Positions 1-8,480 of a DNA stretch of 64,000 bases are shown here, in pieces. A program made the translations under genes and the position numbers. The notes under the pieces were generated by a model. The model did not search any database and was not told the origin of the DNA. It saw nothing but the letters and a program-made list of their open reading frames with translations. The first letter of the stretch is position 1. Each line of letters starts with the position of its first letter. This DNA comes from Clostridium sp. BNL1100 (GTDB taxonomy: Bacteria; Bacillota; Clostridia; Acetivibrionales; DSM-1351). The stretch is from contig NC_016791.1 of assembly GCF_000244875.1 (NCBI RefSeq), positions 3,229,001-3,293,000 of the forward strand. Reading direction: 5' to 3'.

Positions 1-377
1 TTTCCAATTACTGTATCACCTTTATAGGGCAAATCCTTTAATTCAGGAATTCCTGCTTCCCAACCATTTTGGAAGATACCGAAAGGATAGGTTGTAAAAG
101 CCTTCATTTTATGATTTGCACCATTCATTACAAACTTTACATCCGATGCGATAGCACAGAACTTCCCAATGATGAGCTTGTCTCCCAAGAAATCATAGTG
201 ATACAATACATTTTTCTCGAATTTTTCAGGGTTGTTGTCGTTATCATCGTAGTAGGTGTATTCGCCTACTATAATATTCGGATTCTTTATTATATTCTTC
301 AGAAAAGCAATTCTAGTGAATCCCTCCTTAGGATAGACAGTATCCGGGTTCGGTCCATATTTCTTTTCTTCCTGCAT
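1..377 (-). CDS. Vat-family streptogramin A/xenobiotic O-acetyltransferase, C-terminus cut by window edge
   Basis: The 125 visible codons start at the ATG at 377, behind GGGAGGGG. They read like the N-terminus of Vat (virginiamycin/streptogramin A acetyltransferase) proteins. Characteristic stretches are VYPKEGFTRIAFLKNII, NIIVGEYTYYDD, LYHYDF, GDKLIIGKFCAIA, FVMNGANHKM, TYPFGIF and GDTVIGN. These are the entry to the left-handed beta-helix of the hexapeptide acetyltransferases, which use acetyl-CoA; the His in GANH is the position of the family's catalytic His. The remaining hexapeptide repeats lie left of base 1, so intactness cannot be judged. Activity on streptogramins is inferred from family; chromosomal xenobiotic acetyltransferases of this type do not always confer resistance. 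No partner gene is visible. Confidence 0.85.
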   Translation of the reverse strand, partial: MQEEKKYGPNPDTVYPKEGFTRIAFLKNIIKNPNIIVGEYTYYDDNDNNPEKFEKNVLYHYDFLGDKLIIGKFCAIASDVKFVMNGANHKMKAFTTYPFGIFQNGWEAGIPELKDLPYKGDTVIG

Positions 378-522
378 TAGAATTATCCCCTCCCATTAAA
401 AAATCTCCCTATTTAATTTATGAGACATAATAATATTATTCTATGATAATATAGAAAGTAATCTTTCACAACTCGACCTATGATATACTTTAGAAATGGA
501 AACTATATAAAAGGAGGGCTGT

Positions 523-1524
523 ATGAATATTCAAACCTTAAAAGATAAGCTTAATTCCAAAGAATATGATTTTTTAAAAAAAGACCTTCATCTGGGAGAT
601 AATATATTAATTCTCACAACCGGAGGGTCTATTGCCTACGGAACCAATGTAGCTACCAGCGATATTGACATCAGGGGCGTTACTCTGGAAAACAAGCAGG
701 ATATTATGGGCTTATCCAGTTTTGAGCAATTTGAGGACAAACCAACAGATACGGTTATATACGGTCTCAAAAAATTCATCTCTCTTTGTGTAAATTGCAA
801 CCCAAATGTACTTGAGATTCTTGGAACAAAACAAGAACATCTCCTTGTTATTTCAAAAGAAGGGGAGTTGCTTAGAGACAATGTTGAATTATTTTTATCC
901 AAAAGAGCTATTCAAAGTTTCGGCAGCTATGCCACAGCCCAGCTAAGAAGGCTGCAAAATGCTTTAGCAAGGGATAATTATCCTCACGCAGAAAAGGAAC
1001 AGCATATCTTAAATAGCATTTTGGGGCAAATGGAACATATGCAAAGAACTTATAAAAGCTTTACTGACAGCGAAATAAGTTTATATATCGATAAATCTGA
1101 CAGAGAAGATATGGATACGGAGATATTTATAGATGTAAATTTAAAGCATTATCCCCTACGGGACTTTAAAAATATTTATTCCGATATGAACAATATAGTT
1201 AAGGATTATTCCAAGCTGAATCACAGAAACAGCAAAAAGGATGAACTTCATCTGAACAAACATGCTATGCACCTGATACGCCTTCTTGTAACAGGTACAG
1301 AAATCCTCCAAGGAAAAGGTATTAATACGTACAGAGAAAAAGAAAGATCGTTTTTTCTTGATATACGCAGCGGAAAATATAGTTACAGTGAGATTTTTGA
1401 AATGGTTAATGATTATGAGCATGAATTTAAAATGGCAGCTGCAAATACTGGTCTTCCGGATAGACCTGATTATAAACGGATTGAAGATTTGATGATAGGT
1501 ATTTATAGTAATGCTTTGCCATGA
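523..1524 (+). CDS. Predicted nucleotidyltransferase, PF10127/COG3541 (RlaP/YcgL-like)
   Basis: A 333-residue cytoplasmic protein; the ATG follows AAAAGGAGGGCTGT. Residues 34-54 carry the pol-beta nucleotidyltransferase signature: GGSIAYGT, then SDIDIRG with the paired metal-binding Asp residues. The rest is a helical region of the type found in the COG3541 family, annotated in Pfam as RNA-repair-associated pol-beta. The substrate is unknown. It appears monocistronic, divergent from the Vat gene. Assignment to the fold is firm; the biological role is not. An rtcB-prfH repair module lies 22 kb away, but nothing links the two. Confidence 0.75.
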   Translation: MNIQTLKDKLNSKEYDFLKKDLHLGDNILILTTGGSIAYGTNVATSDIDIRGVTLENKQDIMGLSSFEQFEDKPTDTVIYGLKKFISLCVNCNPNVLEILGTKQEHLLVISKEGELLRDNVELFLSKRAIQSFGSYATAQLRRLQNALARDNYPHAEKEQHILNSILGQMEHMQRTYKSFTDSEISLYIDKSDREDMDTEIFIDVNLKHYPLRDFKNIYSDMNNIVKDYSKLNHRNSKKDELHLNKHAMHLIRLLVTGTEILQGKGINTYREKERSFFLDIRSGKYSYSEIFEMVNDYEHEFKMAAANTGLPDRPDYKRIEDLMIGIYSNALP

Positions 1525-1527
1525 TAC

Positions 1528-1577
1528 CTATATGTTCTTGCTGTTATCTTTTAGATACCCAGTAAAAGAACATATAG
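1528..1577 (+). terminator. Inverted repeat after the nucleotidyltransferase gene
   Basis: A perfect 12-bp inverted repeat (CTATATGTTCTT at 1528-1539, AAGAACATATAG at 1566-1577) encloses a small inner hairpin (TATCT/AGATA, 1545-1557). It begins 4 nt after the stop codon. No clear U-run follows on either strand, so it may stabilise the mRNA 3' end or terminate inefficiently. Confidence 0.45.
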
Positions 1578-1612
1578 ATAATCGAAGGCAATTTACTTAA
1601 TAAATCTATTCA

Positions 1613-2458
1613 TTATTTTGGTATAATAGGAACCCATAGTTCATCTTTGGGGTTATGATCAGGTGCATAAAAACATTCAATGCATGGAAGATTAGCAAGT
1701 TCATAACCTGAAGTTGGAATCCATTCTGTATATAAGCGTTTCCATGCATCCACAGTATTCGGAAACACCACCCATGTACTCGGAGGAATTACAATAACTT
1801 CCATTCCTTCTTTAACCTCTCCATCATACCTTACTCCCATAAAGTAATCAAATTCTTCATCGTTTATGGTTGCTTGTTTTCCACAAATCCCTAATAGGCT
1901 TTCCAGTTTACATTTTGGATTTTCCCATGACATATCAATGAGTGTCTGAACAAATCCATCCTTTAAAGCTTCTTCCCAAAGAGCAGGAACCATTTCAAAC
2001 CCTCTCCTTGTTTCAACAGTTTTCTTTCTACCAATGATTCTTAATTCAAATCCCAAATTCTCAATCCTATAATCCATCTCGGTTTCTCCTTTAATTGATA
2101 TTTGAAAGGATATTCGAGGAAAGGCTTTTAATTGTATACCCTTTTCACGAGCATTTGACGGATTTATCCCATGTACCTTTTGAAAAGCCCGTGAAAACGA
2201 GTCCGCAGAGTCATAACCGTATTTAACTGCTACGTCAATGATGCGAATATCACTTTTTTGGATTTCGAATGCAGCAAGGGTTAACCTCCTTCGTCTAATA
2301 TATTCTGACAGGGAAACATCTGTAATAGACGAAAACATCCTTGAAAAGTGATATTCTGAACAACAAGCTGCTTGAGATACCATGGTATAATCTATCTCGC
2401 TATCAAGATTATTTTCTATGTAATCCAATGCTCTGTTAATTCTCTTTAGCCAATCCAT
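1613..2458 (-). CDS. AraC-family regulator with C-terminal GyrI-like effector-binding domain
   Basis: 281 residues. The first ~105 form a two-helix-turn-helix AraC/XylS domain (YHFSRMFSSITDVSLSEYIRRRR, then DVAVKYGYDSADSFSRAFQKVHG). Residues ~125-281 match the GyrI-like/AraC-type effector-binding fold seen in Rob and BmrR-type regulators (FELRIIGRKKTVETRRG; WVVFPN; ELANLPCIECFYAP). Such proteins usually respond to small amphipathic ligands and activate efflux or stress genes. No target gene is evident; the next gene downstream is the nucleotidyltransferase on the opposite strand. A second protein of the same architecture is at 25528-26493. Confidence 0.85.
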   Translation of the reverse strand: MDWLKRINRALDYIENNLDSEIDYTMVSQAACCSEYHFSRMFSSITDVSLSEYIRRRRLTLAAFEIQKSDIRIIDVAVKYGYDSADSFSRAFQKVHGINPSNAREKGIQLKAFPRISFQISIKGETEMDYRIENLGFELRIIGRKKTVETRRGFEMVPALWEEALKDGFVQTLIDMSWENPKCKLESLLGICGKQATINDEEFDYFMGVRYDGEVKEGMEVIVIPPSTWVVFPNTVDAWKRLYTEWIPTSGYELANLPCIECFYAPDHNPKDELWVPIIPK

Positions 2459-2558
2459 CTACTTGCTCCTTTCTATATCAATTTTATACAGGATAAAAAA
2501 ACACTACCCGACATTTCTTGTACAAAGATGTCGGATATAGACAATAACTATTTTAACA

Positions 2559-2621
2559 TAAAAAACCCCTTTAACTGAAAATATGTAGCTTCTAATACAT
2601 ATTTTCAGCTAAAAAGGGGGG
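2559..2621 (-). terminator. Rho-independent terminator of the SQ import/hydrolase operon
   Basis: On the minus strand a ~22-bp stem (CCCCTTTTTAGCTGAAAATATGTA pairing, with small mismatches, to TACATATTTTCAGTTAAAGGGG) is followed by six T. It lies 18 nt beyond the stop codon of the GH31 gene. Confidence 0.9.
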
Positions 2622-2638
2622 ACTAAACACATATCAAA

Positions 2639-4642
2639 CTATTTTATTCCATACTGCTTTTGAATTGATTCAAACAAACTTGCATACTTGGAATCCTTTT
2701 TATAAAAAGCAGGTATAAAGCCCATTCCTGCCTCTACAGTTACTGTTCCACCCTGATACTCCTTACCCGTCCAAAGGTGAACCCACTGGTCGCTGGGAAG
2801 ATAAACCTCCCACTCCTGTACATCAGGCAAATATACAGGTGCAATCAACATATCTTCACCAAACAAATATTCCGTTTGAATATCATAGGTTTTTTCATCA
2901 TTTTCATAGTGTAAAAACAGTGGCCTTTGTACTGGGAGTCCAGAAGCTGCATTAATAGTTACAAGGCTCTTTGTATACGGTGCCAGCGCAGTATAGATTT
3001 CCGTCAGTCTTGCAAACTGCTCCAGAGTATCTGCATCATCATAATACTGGAAGTTTTCCTCCGGTCTGTTTCCTTCATGAGTTCTCATTACAGGAGTAAA
3101 TACAGCCATTTCGGCCCATCTCAGGAATACTTCCTTTGTCCTGCAGTTATTAAACAGGGAGGTATATCCACCGATATCACTATGATGCAGACCACATCCG
3201 CTCATTGCAGCACTGAGTGCCCCGCAAATTACAGTAACCAGACCATCGTGCATTGAGAAATCCACACTTTGATCACCTGCCCACAGCAAAGTACAGTATT
3301 TTTGGGTACCAGCCCCGCCTGCTCTCATAAAGTATACAATCTCGCCCAGCTTTCCTGTTTCTACAAGGGCTTCATAATTGCATTTAGCCCAAAGAACCGG
3401 CCAGTGGTTGTGTTCTATCATCGCCGGAGCTCCACTGTATAACTGCAAATCAGTAGGGAGGTATTCTCCGAAATCAGCCATCCAGCCATCTATGCCAAAT
3501 TCAATGAGATACTTTTTAATTAGCTCTTTAAACCATTCATAAGCTTCGGGATTGGTGAAATCTACGACGCCGCAATCAAACTCTCCAAAATCCACTAGAT
3601 AATCATTTCCATCAAGGGACTTGGCAAAATACCCCTTTTCCTTACCTTCCTTATATAAATCTCCTTCTTTTACAAGGTACGGGTTGTTATAAGCAAGGAA
3701 TCTGATATTTTTTGCTTTATATTCCTTAATTTTTTCAGGCAAACCCGGATACATTTCCTGATTCCACTTCCAGTTCCAGTTAAGACGCTTACCAAATGAA
3801 GTGACTCTCTTGCCTGCCCAATCCTGACACCAGACCCCTGAGACTTTGATTCCATTTCTCAGTGAACGGTCCACAAGTGCGAAAGAACGTTCTGTCCCAC
3901 CCTGAAGTCCCAGGATTGCTCCATTGTATATCCAGTCAGGCAATTCTACCTGTCTACCAAGAAATCCGGTCAACTTTTCAAGTAACTGAATATAGGTAGG
4001 TGCGGCTTCAATCCTAATCTGCTTTGGTACTTCCCATATCTGTAATTCATGAAAAGCTTTATTTTTAAAGTTAAAATCCGCATAGGAAGTTGAATCAACA
4101 TGGAGGTAATAGTGTTTAGTTGACACGAAAGTAGGCTGAGGAAAGTTAGTATTGTAATAGTCTCCCCCGGCTTTATTTTCTACATCAGACCTCCAGGTTA
4201 CATAGGTAGTTTTATCTCTGCCCACACCCGGCTCAGATGTCCAGAGTGGAAAATTTCTTCCTCTCAGATTAAAATAGGACATCTGCTCTCCACAGCCGTA
4301 ACACTTCTCATTTTCATCGGCATCTATTCTAAACCAAAACCTGTTGATATTATCATCTTTTTTTTCAAAGTCCATCAAAAATGTATCGTTTTCGATTTTA
4401 ATATAAGCTGTTAATTTATTATCAAAATTTAATGAATATTCATTGTTATTTTTTTGTATAGAAACACTCTTTAAAGGGTACCTTTCAATTACATAATCCC
4501 TTATATCAAAGTTTCCTCTATACATGTCAACGGTTTCATTACCATACCCTATATAAATAGAAGGATTTTCTGCCGTATGATGAATAATACACTTATTCTG
4601 ATATAATAGCTTAAACCCATCATTTAGTTTAACTAGTTCCAT
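2639..4642 (-). CDS. yihQ: GH31 sulfoquinovosidase (YihQ-like)
   Basis: A 667-residue cytoplasmic GH31 retaining alpha-glycosidase (no signal peptide) that would release sulfoquinovose from SQ glycosides such as sulfoquinovosyl-glycerol. From memory it aligns with E. coli YihQ along its length with a constant 15-residue offset. Nucleophile Asp405 is D390 here (GWMADFGEY) and acid/base Asp472 is D457 (WAGDQSVD). The sulfonate pocket Arg301/Trp304/Tyr508 is R286/W289 (GKRLNW) and Y493 (SDIGGYTS). These sulfonate-binding residues separate SQases from alpha-glucosidases and alpha-xylosidases. ATG follows GGGAGGAGAAAT. It is the last gene of SBP-permease-permease-hydrolase and ends at a strong terminator. 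Confidence is high because all five diagnostic residues are present. Confidence 0.93.
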   Translation of the reverse strand: MELVKLNDGFKLLYQNKCIIHHTAENPSIYIGYGNETVDMYRGNFDIRDYVIERYPLKSVSIQKNNNEYSLNFDNKLTAYIKIENDTFLMDFEKKDDNINRFWFRIDADENEKCYGCGEQMSYFNLRGRNFPLWTSEPGVGRDKTTYVTWRSDVENKAGGDYYNTNFPQPTFVSTKHYYLHVDSTSYADFNFKNKAFHELQIWEVPKQIRIEAAPTYIQLLEKLTGFLGRQVELPDWIYNGAILGLQGGTERSFALVDRSLRNGIKVSGVWCQDWAGKRVTSFGKRLNWNWKWNQEMYPGLPEKIKEYKAKNIRFLAYNNPYLVKEGDLYKEGKEKGYFAKSLDGNDYLVDFGEFDCGVVDFTNPEAYEWFKELIKKYLIEFGIDGWMADFGEYLPTDLQLYSGAPAMIEHNHWPVLWAKCNYEALVETGKLGEIVYFMRAGGAGTQKYCTLLWAGDQSVDFSMHDGLVTVICGALSAAMSGCGLHHSDIGGYTSLFNNCRTKEVFLRWAEMAVFTPVMRTHEGNRPEENFQYYDDADTLEQFARLTEIYTALAPYTKSLVTINAASGLPVQRPLFLHYENDEKTYDIQTEYLFGEDMLIAPVYLPDVQEWEVYLPSDQWVHLWTGKEYQGGTVTVEAGMGFIPAFYKKDSKYASLFESIQKQYGIK

Positions 4643-4680
4643 ATTTCTCCTCCCGGCATATTGCAGTGAAAATCAAAGTA

Positions 4681-5550
4681 TTAACCCTTTACAGCACCAC
4701 TTGTCAAGCCAGATATAACCTGTTTTTGGAATAACATATATCCAATAATACTAGGAGCTATACTGATAATAATTGCAGCGTACATAGAAACATAATCTGT
4801 AGTAAACTGGTTTGTAAAATATCTGATACCTATCTGTATAGTTTTTGTCATTGGTGATGAAGTCAGAAGATTAGCATAAACAAACTCGTTCCAGCAGGTT
4901 ATAAATTCAAAGGTTGCCGCTGTTACCAAACCTGTTTTTGTTAGTGGTAAAATCATTTTAAAGAATCTTCCGTAAAAACCGCTTCCGTCTATATAAGCTG
5001 CTTCTTCTATTTCTGCAGGGAAGCTGGCCATAAAACCACGGATAATAAAAGTTGAAATAGGTAACCCGATTGCAGCGTAAAGTATAATTAATGCACCTAA
5101 AGAATCTACAAGACCCATTTTACTGAATATAGAAAAATAAGGAACCATAAGTGCATTAAGAGGAACAAGTACACCTACCGAGAAAAATGTAAATATGACT
5201 TCTCTTCCTTTAAATTTAAAACGGGATAAACAATATGATAGCATTGCGGCAATCAGAACGTTTATTACTGTTGCAGTTATAGCTACTATAACAGAGTTTG
5301 AAATCATTCTGCCTAAATTTGCTTGTTGAAATGCATTTACGTAGTTCTGCCATTGTGGTACGGCAGGTAAGGAAAATGGATTATCGAAATATTCCGCATT
5401 TGTTTTCAGTGATGTAATAAACAGCCATAATAGTGGAAACAATGTATATACTGCAAAAAATATGATTAAAACCCATTTAAAAAATGATGCTAAGTAATCT
5501 TTAATGCTCTTTTTATCTCTTACAATTGACTGATCAGTTTTTGCTGACAT
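4681..5550 (-). CDS. ABC sugar transporter permease, MalG type
   Basis: 289 residues with about six membrane helices and the conserved cytoplasmic EAA loop (EEAAYIDGSGFYGRFFKMILPL, ~residues 178-199) that contacts the ATPase. Start is behind AAAGGAGGAGAAAT. It lies 12 nt after the MalF-type permease and 38 nt before the sulfoquinovosidase, so the importer probably carries SQ or sulfoquinovosyl-glycerol. No ATPase is encoded in the operon; as in many Firmicutes CUT1 systems, a shared MsmK-type ATPase elsewhere is likely. Confidence 0.9.
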   Translation of the reverse strand: MSAKTDQSIVRDKKSIKDYLASFFKWVLIIFFAVYTLFPLLWLFITSLKTNAEYFDNPFSLPAVPQWQNYVNAFQQANLGRMISNSVIVAITATVINVLIAAMLSYCLSRFKFKGREVIFTFFSVGVLVPLNALMVPYFSIFSKMGLVDSLGALIILYAAIGLPISTFIIRGFMASFPAEIEEAAYIDGSGFYGRFFKMILPLTKTGLVTAATFEFITCWNEFVYANLLTSSPMTKTIQIGIRYFTNQFTTDYVSMYAAIIISIAPSIIGYMLFQKQVISGLTSGAVKG

Positions 5551-5562
5551 ATTTCTCCTCCT

Positions 5563-6435
5563 TTACTCCTTATTTAATTTAGCAAATATACCTCTTATCA
5601 TTAAGATAACACAGGCTCCTGTTAATATAAGCATAACACTGGAAGCATTTGCTCCACCGTAGTTATTTGTTTTCATTTGATTGTACAGATAAAGTACAAG
5701 CACGGAAGTTCTGTTTGCAGGTCCTCCGTTTGTTAACAGATATACCTGTTCAAACGTTCTTAAGCCGAAAATCATAGCCAATGTAACACAAGTCTGAAAT
5801 GAACCTTTGATTAATGGTATTGTAATATGAATATGTTGTCTTATTCCGTCAGCACCATCGATTTGAGCTGCTTCATAATAGCTTTCATCAATATTGGTTA
5901 TATCCGCCAGCATTATAACCATATAGTAGCCGATATAAAACACCCAATAAATCAGCATTGCAGGAAAAGCTGTTTTTATAGTACCAAGCCAGTTTGTTGC
6001 ATATTCACCCAGACCAACAGCTTTTAGCAAACCGTTAATCAAACCGAATTCGCTGTTGTACATTGCTGCCCATAGCATGGCGAGAGCAATTCCTGAAATA
6101 ACCTGTGGCAAAAAGTATACTGTTCTGAAAAATTGCCAACCTCTTGGTTTCTTTGATAATATTAATGCCATAAGCATTGCAAGAGGAACCTGCACGCCTC
6201 CGGCAACCACGGCCCACAGAACATTATTTTTTACACTGCGCCAAAATACTTTATCACTAAAAATATCCTTATAGTTATATAAACCTTTAAATATAGGAGA
6301 TGTAATACCGTTCCATTCAAAAAGACTGGTTATGGCTACATAGCCTACGGGTATAATAAAGAATAGGGTAAATAGTGCAAGTCCCGGCAATATAAAGATG
6401 CAGATGTTTTTTATGTCATGCTTTTTAACTTCCAT
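5563..6435 (-). CDS. ABC sugar transporter permease, MalF type
   Basis: About 290 residues, six membrane helices, EAA loop (YYEAAQIDGADGIRQHIHITIPL). The frame is open to 6462, but the ATG at 6435 (MEVKKHD) is preferred because GGAGG lies 8 nt upstream of it and nothing similar precedes the earlier Met codons. It pairs with the MalG-type subunit. A strong stem-loop at 6489-6518 separates it from the binding-protein gene, a usual arrangement that gives more binding protein than permease. Confidence 0.88.
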   Translation of the reverse strand: MEVKKHDIKNICIFILPGLALFTLFFIIPVGYVAITSLFEWNGITSPIFKGLYNYKDIFSDKVFWRSVKNNVLWAVVAGGVQVPLAMLMALILSKKPRGWQFFRTVYFLPQVISGIALAMLWAAMYNSEFGLINGLLKAVGLGEYATNWLGTIKTAFPAMLIYWVFYIGYYMVIMLADITNIDESYYEAAQIDGADGIRQHIHITIPLIKGSFQTCVTLAMIFGLRTFEQVYLLTNGGPANRTSVLVLYLYNQMKTNNYGGANASSVMLILTGACVILMIRGIFAKLNKE

Positions 6436-6488
6436 CGCTCCTGCCTCCATCATCCAGACCAACTCAAAATATTATAGTCGTTATTTTT

Positions 6489-6518
6489 ACTTTGGCAGGC
6501 TATACAGCCTGCCAAAGT
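6489..6518 (-). promoter_or_regulatory. Intercistronic stem-loop between binding protein and permeases
   Basis: A perfect 13-bp hairpin (ACTTTGGCAGGCT / AGCCTGCCAAAGT, 4-nt loop) lies just after the binding-protein stop codon. No U-run follows on the minus strand, so it is best read as a 3' stabiliser or partial attenuator. Confidence 0.7.
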
Positions 6519-6536
6519 ATTTGAATCTATTTTTTA

Positions 6537-7853
6537 TTATTTATTTGCAGCTTTTAATTCCGCAACAAACTGCTCAGGAGTGTATTCTCCAAGAATAAGA
6601 CCTTCAAGTGCTGGTGGGAATGCAGTTACTACCTTTGTAGGCATTGCAGATTCAAAAGTTCCGATCATATATGGAGCAGCAGTACTTTGTTCAATCATTG
6701 TAGCCTGAAGCTTTTCTGTCTGATCAGTAATCTTTGACTTGATAGTAAATATTGAGCCTGATGAATTGGACAATTCAGTCACTCTATCAACATCACAAAT
6801 ATATTTTAAGAACTTAACTATTGCTTCCTCTTTTGCAGGATTGTCCTGCTTAGCAGCAGCTATGTAAGCCTGAACTGCGTTTACGTATGCTCCTGGCTTA
6901 CCACCGTTGTAGCCTAAACCGGCGCTGATAGCCAAATTGTCATAAAGGCCCTGAACACCTTCCTTTTTAATTCTTGACAAAATCCATGATCCATTTGTAT
7001 ATATTGCTGATCTTTCATTAAAGAAATGTCCGTTTACAACTGTAGCGTCTGCTCCAAGTGCATCAGGCGAAGTGTAAGTAAACATCTTTTGCATAATCTT
7101 TGCAGCTTCTACAAAAGCAGGATCATCTAATCCTTTTTCATAAACATCAGGTCCCCCTACTGCTGCAAGTGCATATGAATACCAGAGCATTGAAGTCCAT
7201 GCATTTTTATTTGTCATCTGTGCAGTTGGGAATATTTTTTTCGCTTTTAATGCATCACATACTTTCCACAACTCTTCATAAGTAGTAGGAACAGTTGTAA
7301 TTCCTGCGCTGTTCAATAATTTCTTATTAAACATTATTGCAATAACCGCATTCTCATATGGGAGAGCAAAGTTTTTGCCCTTATACTGAGCTGTCTTTAT
7401 TACGCCCTCTGCAAATTTATCAGACCATTCCTTATCAGCCAAGTAGGAAGTGAGATCCATTAGCTTACCAGATTCAGAATACAATTGTAAGTCTGCAGCT
7501 GATTTGAAGGTAAAAATATCAGGTGCATTACCGGTTGATATCGTAGTCCTTATCTTATCTTCATAAGCATCGTAATCAGTGTATTCTTCAATTTTTACTT
7601 CGATTTTTGATTCATTTTCCTTGTTGAATGAATCAACCATTTGACCAAACACTTTTGCTTTTCCATCAGTTCCAACCCAAATACTTGGGAATGTGATTAC
7701 AACCTTTTCAGTATTTGCACTTTTCCCAGTTGTTGAATTCGAGGTTGAATTTGTCGACTGGCTAACATCTGATTTACCACAGGCTGCAAAAATTGCCATT
7801 GTCATTGAAAGAACTACCATTAATGCCACAATACGTTTGATAATCTTCCCCAT
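6537..7853 (-). CDS. Family 1 extracellular sugar-binding lipoprotein (putative SQ/SQ-glycerol)
   Basis: 438 residues. It begins with a lipoprotein signal peptide ending in the lipobox IFAAC (Cys near residue 25), followed by a Ser/Thr-rich tether. The rest is a CUT1-type solute-binding fold (ITFPSIWVGTDGKAKVFGQMVDSFNKE, GNAPDIFTFKSAADL, WYSYALAAVGG). First gene of the leftward importer/sulfoquinovosidase operon. Ligand identity comes from context: the operon ends in a sulfoquinovosidase, and family 1 binding proteins for sulfoquinovosyl-glycerol are known from other SQ loci. Sequence alone does not reveal the sulfonate-binding residues. Confidence 0.85.
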   Translation of the reverse strand: MGKIIKRIVALMVVLSMTMAIFAACGKSDVSQSTNSTSNSTTGKSANTEKVVITFPSIWVGTDGKAKVFGQMVDSFNKENESKIEVKIEEYTDYDAYEDKIRTTISTGNAPDIFTFKSAADLQLYSESGKLMDLTSYLADKEWSDKFAEGVIKTAQYKGKNFALPYENAVIAIMFNKKLLNSAGITTVPTTYEELWKVCDALKAKKIFPTAQMTNKNAWTSMLWYSYALAAVGGPDVYEKGLDDPAFVEAAKIMQKMFTYTSPDALGADATVVNGHFFNERSAIYTNGSWILSRIKKEGVQGLYDNLAISAGLGYNGGKPGAYVNAVQAYIAAAKQDNPAKEEAIVKFLKYICDVDRVTELSNSSGSIFTIKSKITDQTEKLQATMIEQSTAAPYMIGTFESAMPTKVVTAFPPALEGLILGEYTPEQFVAELKAANK

Positions 7854-7904
7854 AATTATTAACCTTCTTTCTCATTTTATTTTACCAATTAAAAATTTTA
7901 CCCT

Positions 7905-7932
7905 ATTGTATGGATTTTAACATTGGGTACAA
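7905..7932 (-). promoter_or_regulatory. Candidate promoter of the SQ import operon
   Basis: TTGTAC, 16 nt, TACAAT on the minus strand, about 50 nt upstream of the binding-protein start codon. Both hexamers match 4-5 of 6 consensus bases. Confidence 0.5.
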
Positions 7933-7960
7933 GCTATATTTTTAGGCATTTATACCAATT

Positions 7961-7993
7961 CTTCAATAAATTAAAACCTTTAATTTATTGAAG
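7961..7993. promoter_or_regulatory. 33-bp perfect palindrome, candidate operator of the ROK regulator
   Basis: CTTCAATAAATTAAA (7961-7975), spacer ACC, and the exact inverse TTTAATTTATTGAAG (7979-7993). It sits in the 627-bp gap between the divergent importer and DUF4867/ROK genes, where a local repressor would act. Neither strand shows the U-run of a terminator. The rest of the gap is AT-rich and shows no gene. Confidence 0.55.
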
Positions 7994-8480
7994 AAAAAAA
8001 TAAAACTTGTCGGTAACTATCATAGCCATTAAGTAACCCTTGGGTTCGGTAATCTACTAATAACTATACATATTCACCAAAAACAATAGTTTACAATGGC
8101 AATTATATATCATATATGATAAAAAGTAAACAGTTATTTTATATTTTTCGACTTTATAATACATTTTATATATTTTGCAATTTAGATAGTAAAATTATTT
8201 GTTTAAATATTTTAATTATGTCATAAAGCTTTTAATATAATGATATTAACCGGTGCAATCCGGCTACTCATTCAACCATAGTATTTTAAGTTCAATGATT
8301 GAAAGATTTTGATTACTATGATATTCTTAAATAAAGTTCTACATAATATTTTTTCTGGTTTTTTTATTAACACTTATAATTAATTCCTCTTTTACAAAAT
8401 AAATTTAGAAATATATTTCCATATATTGTGTAGATAGCTTTATATTTTTTTATTATATATTATAATTATAAGGAGACTCT

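Noticed and set aside
69-380. 103-codon plus-strand frame at the left edge
   Set aside because: Shadow of the truncated Vat-type gene on the minus strand, which has a clear family match and ribosome site.
523-1524. Nucleotidyltransferase as part of the rtcB-prfH repair system
   Set aside because: 21 kb apart, separate transcription, and no shared control sequence seen.
2639-4642. Alpha-xylosidase annotation, attractive because of the xyloglucanase in the window
   Set aside because: The sulfonate-binding Arg/Trp/Tyr residues of sulfoquinovosidases are all present and the surrounding genes form an SQ locus.
7961-7993. Palindrome read as a terminator
   Set aside because: No U-run follows on either strand, and it lies upstream of both divergent genes rather than after one.
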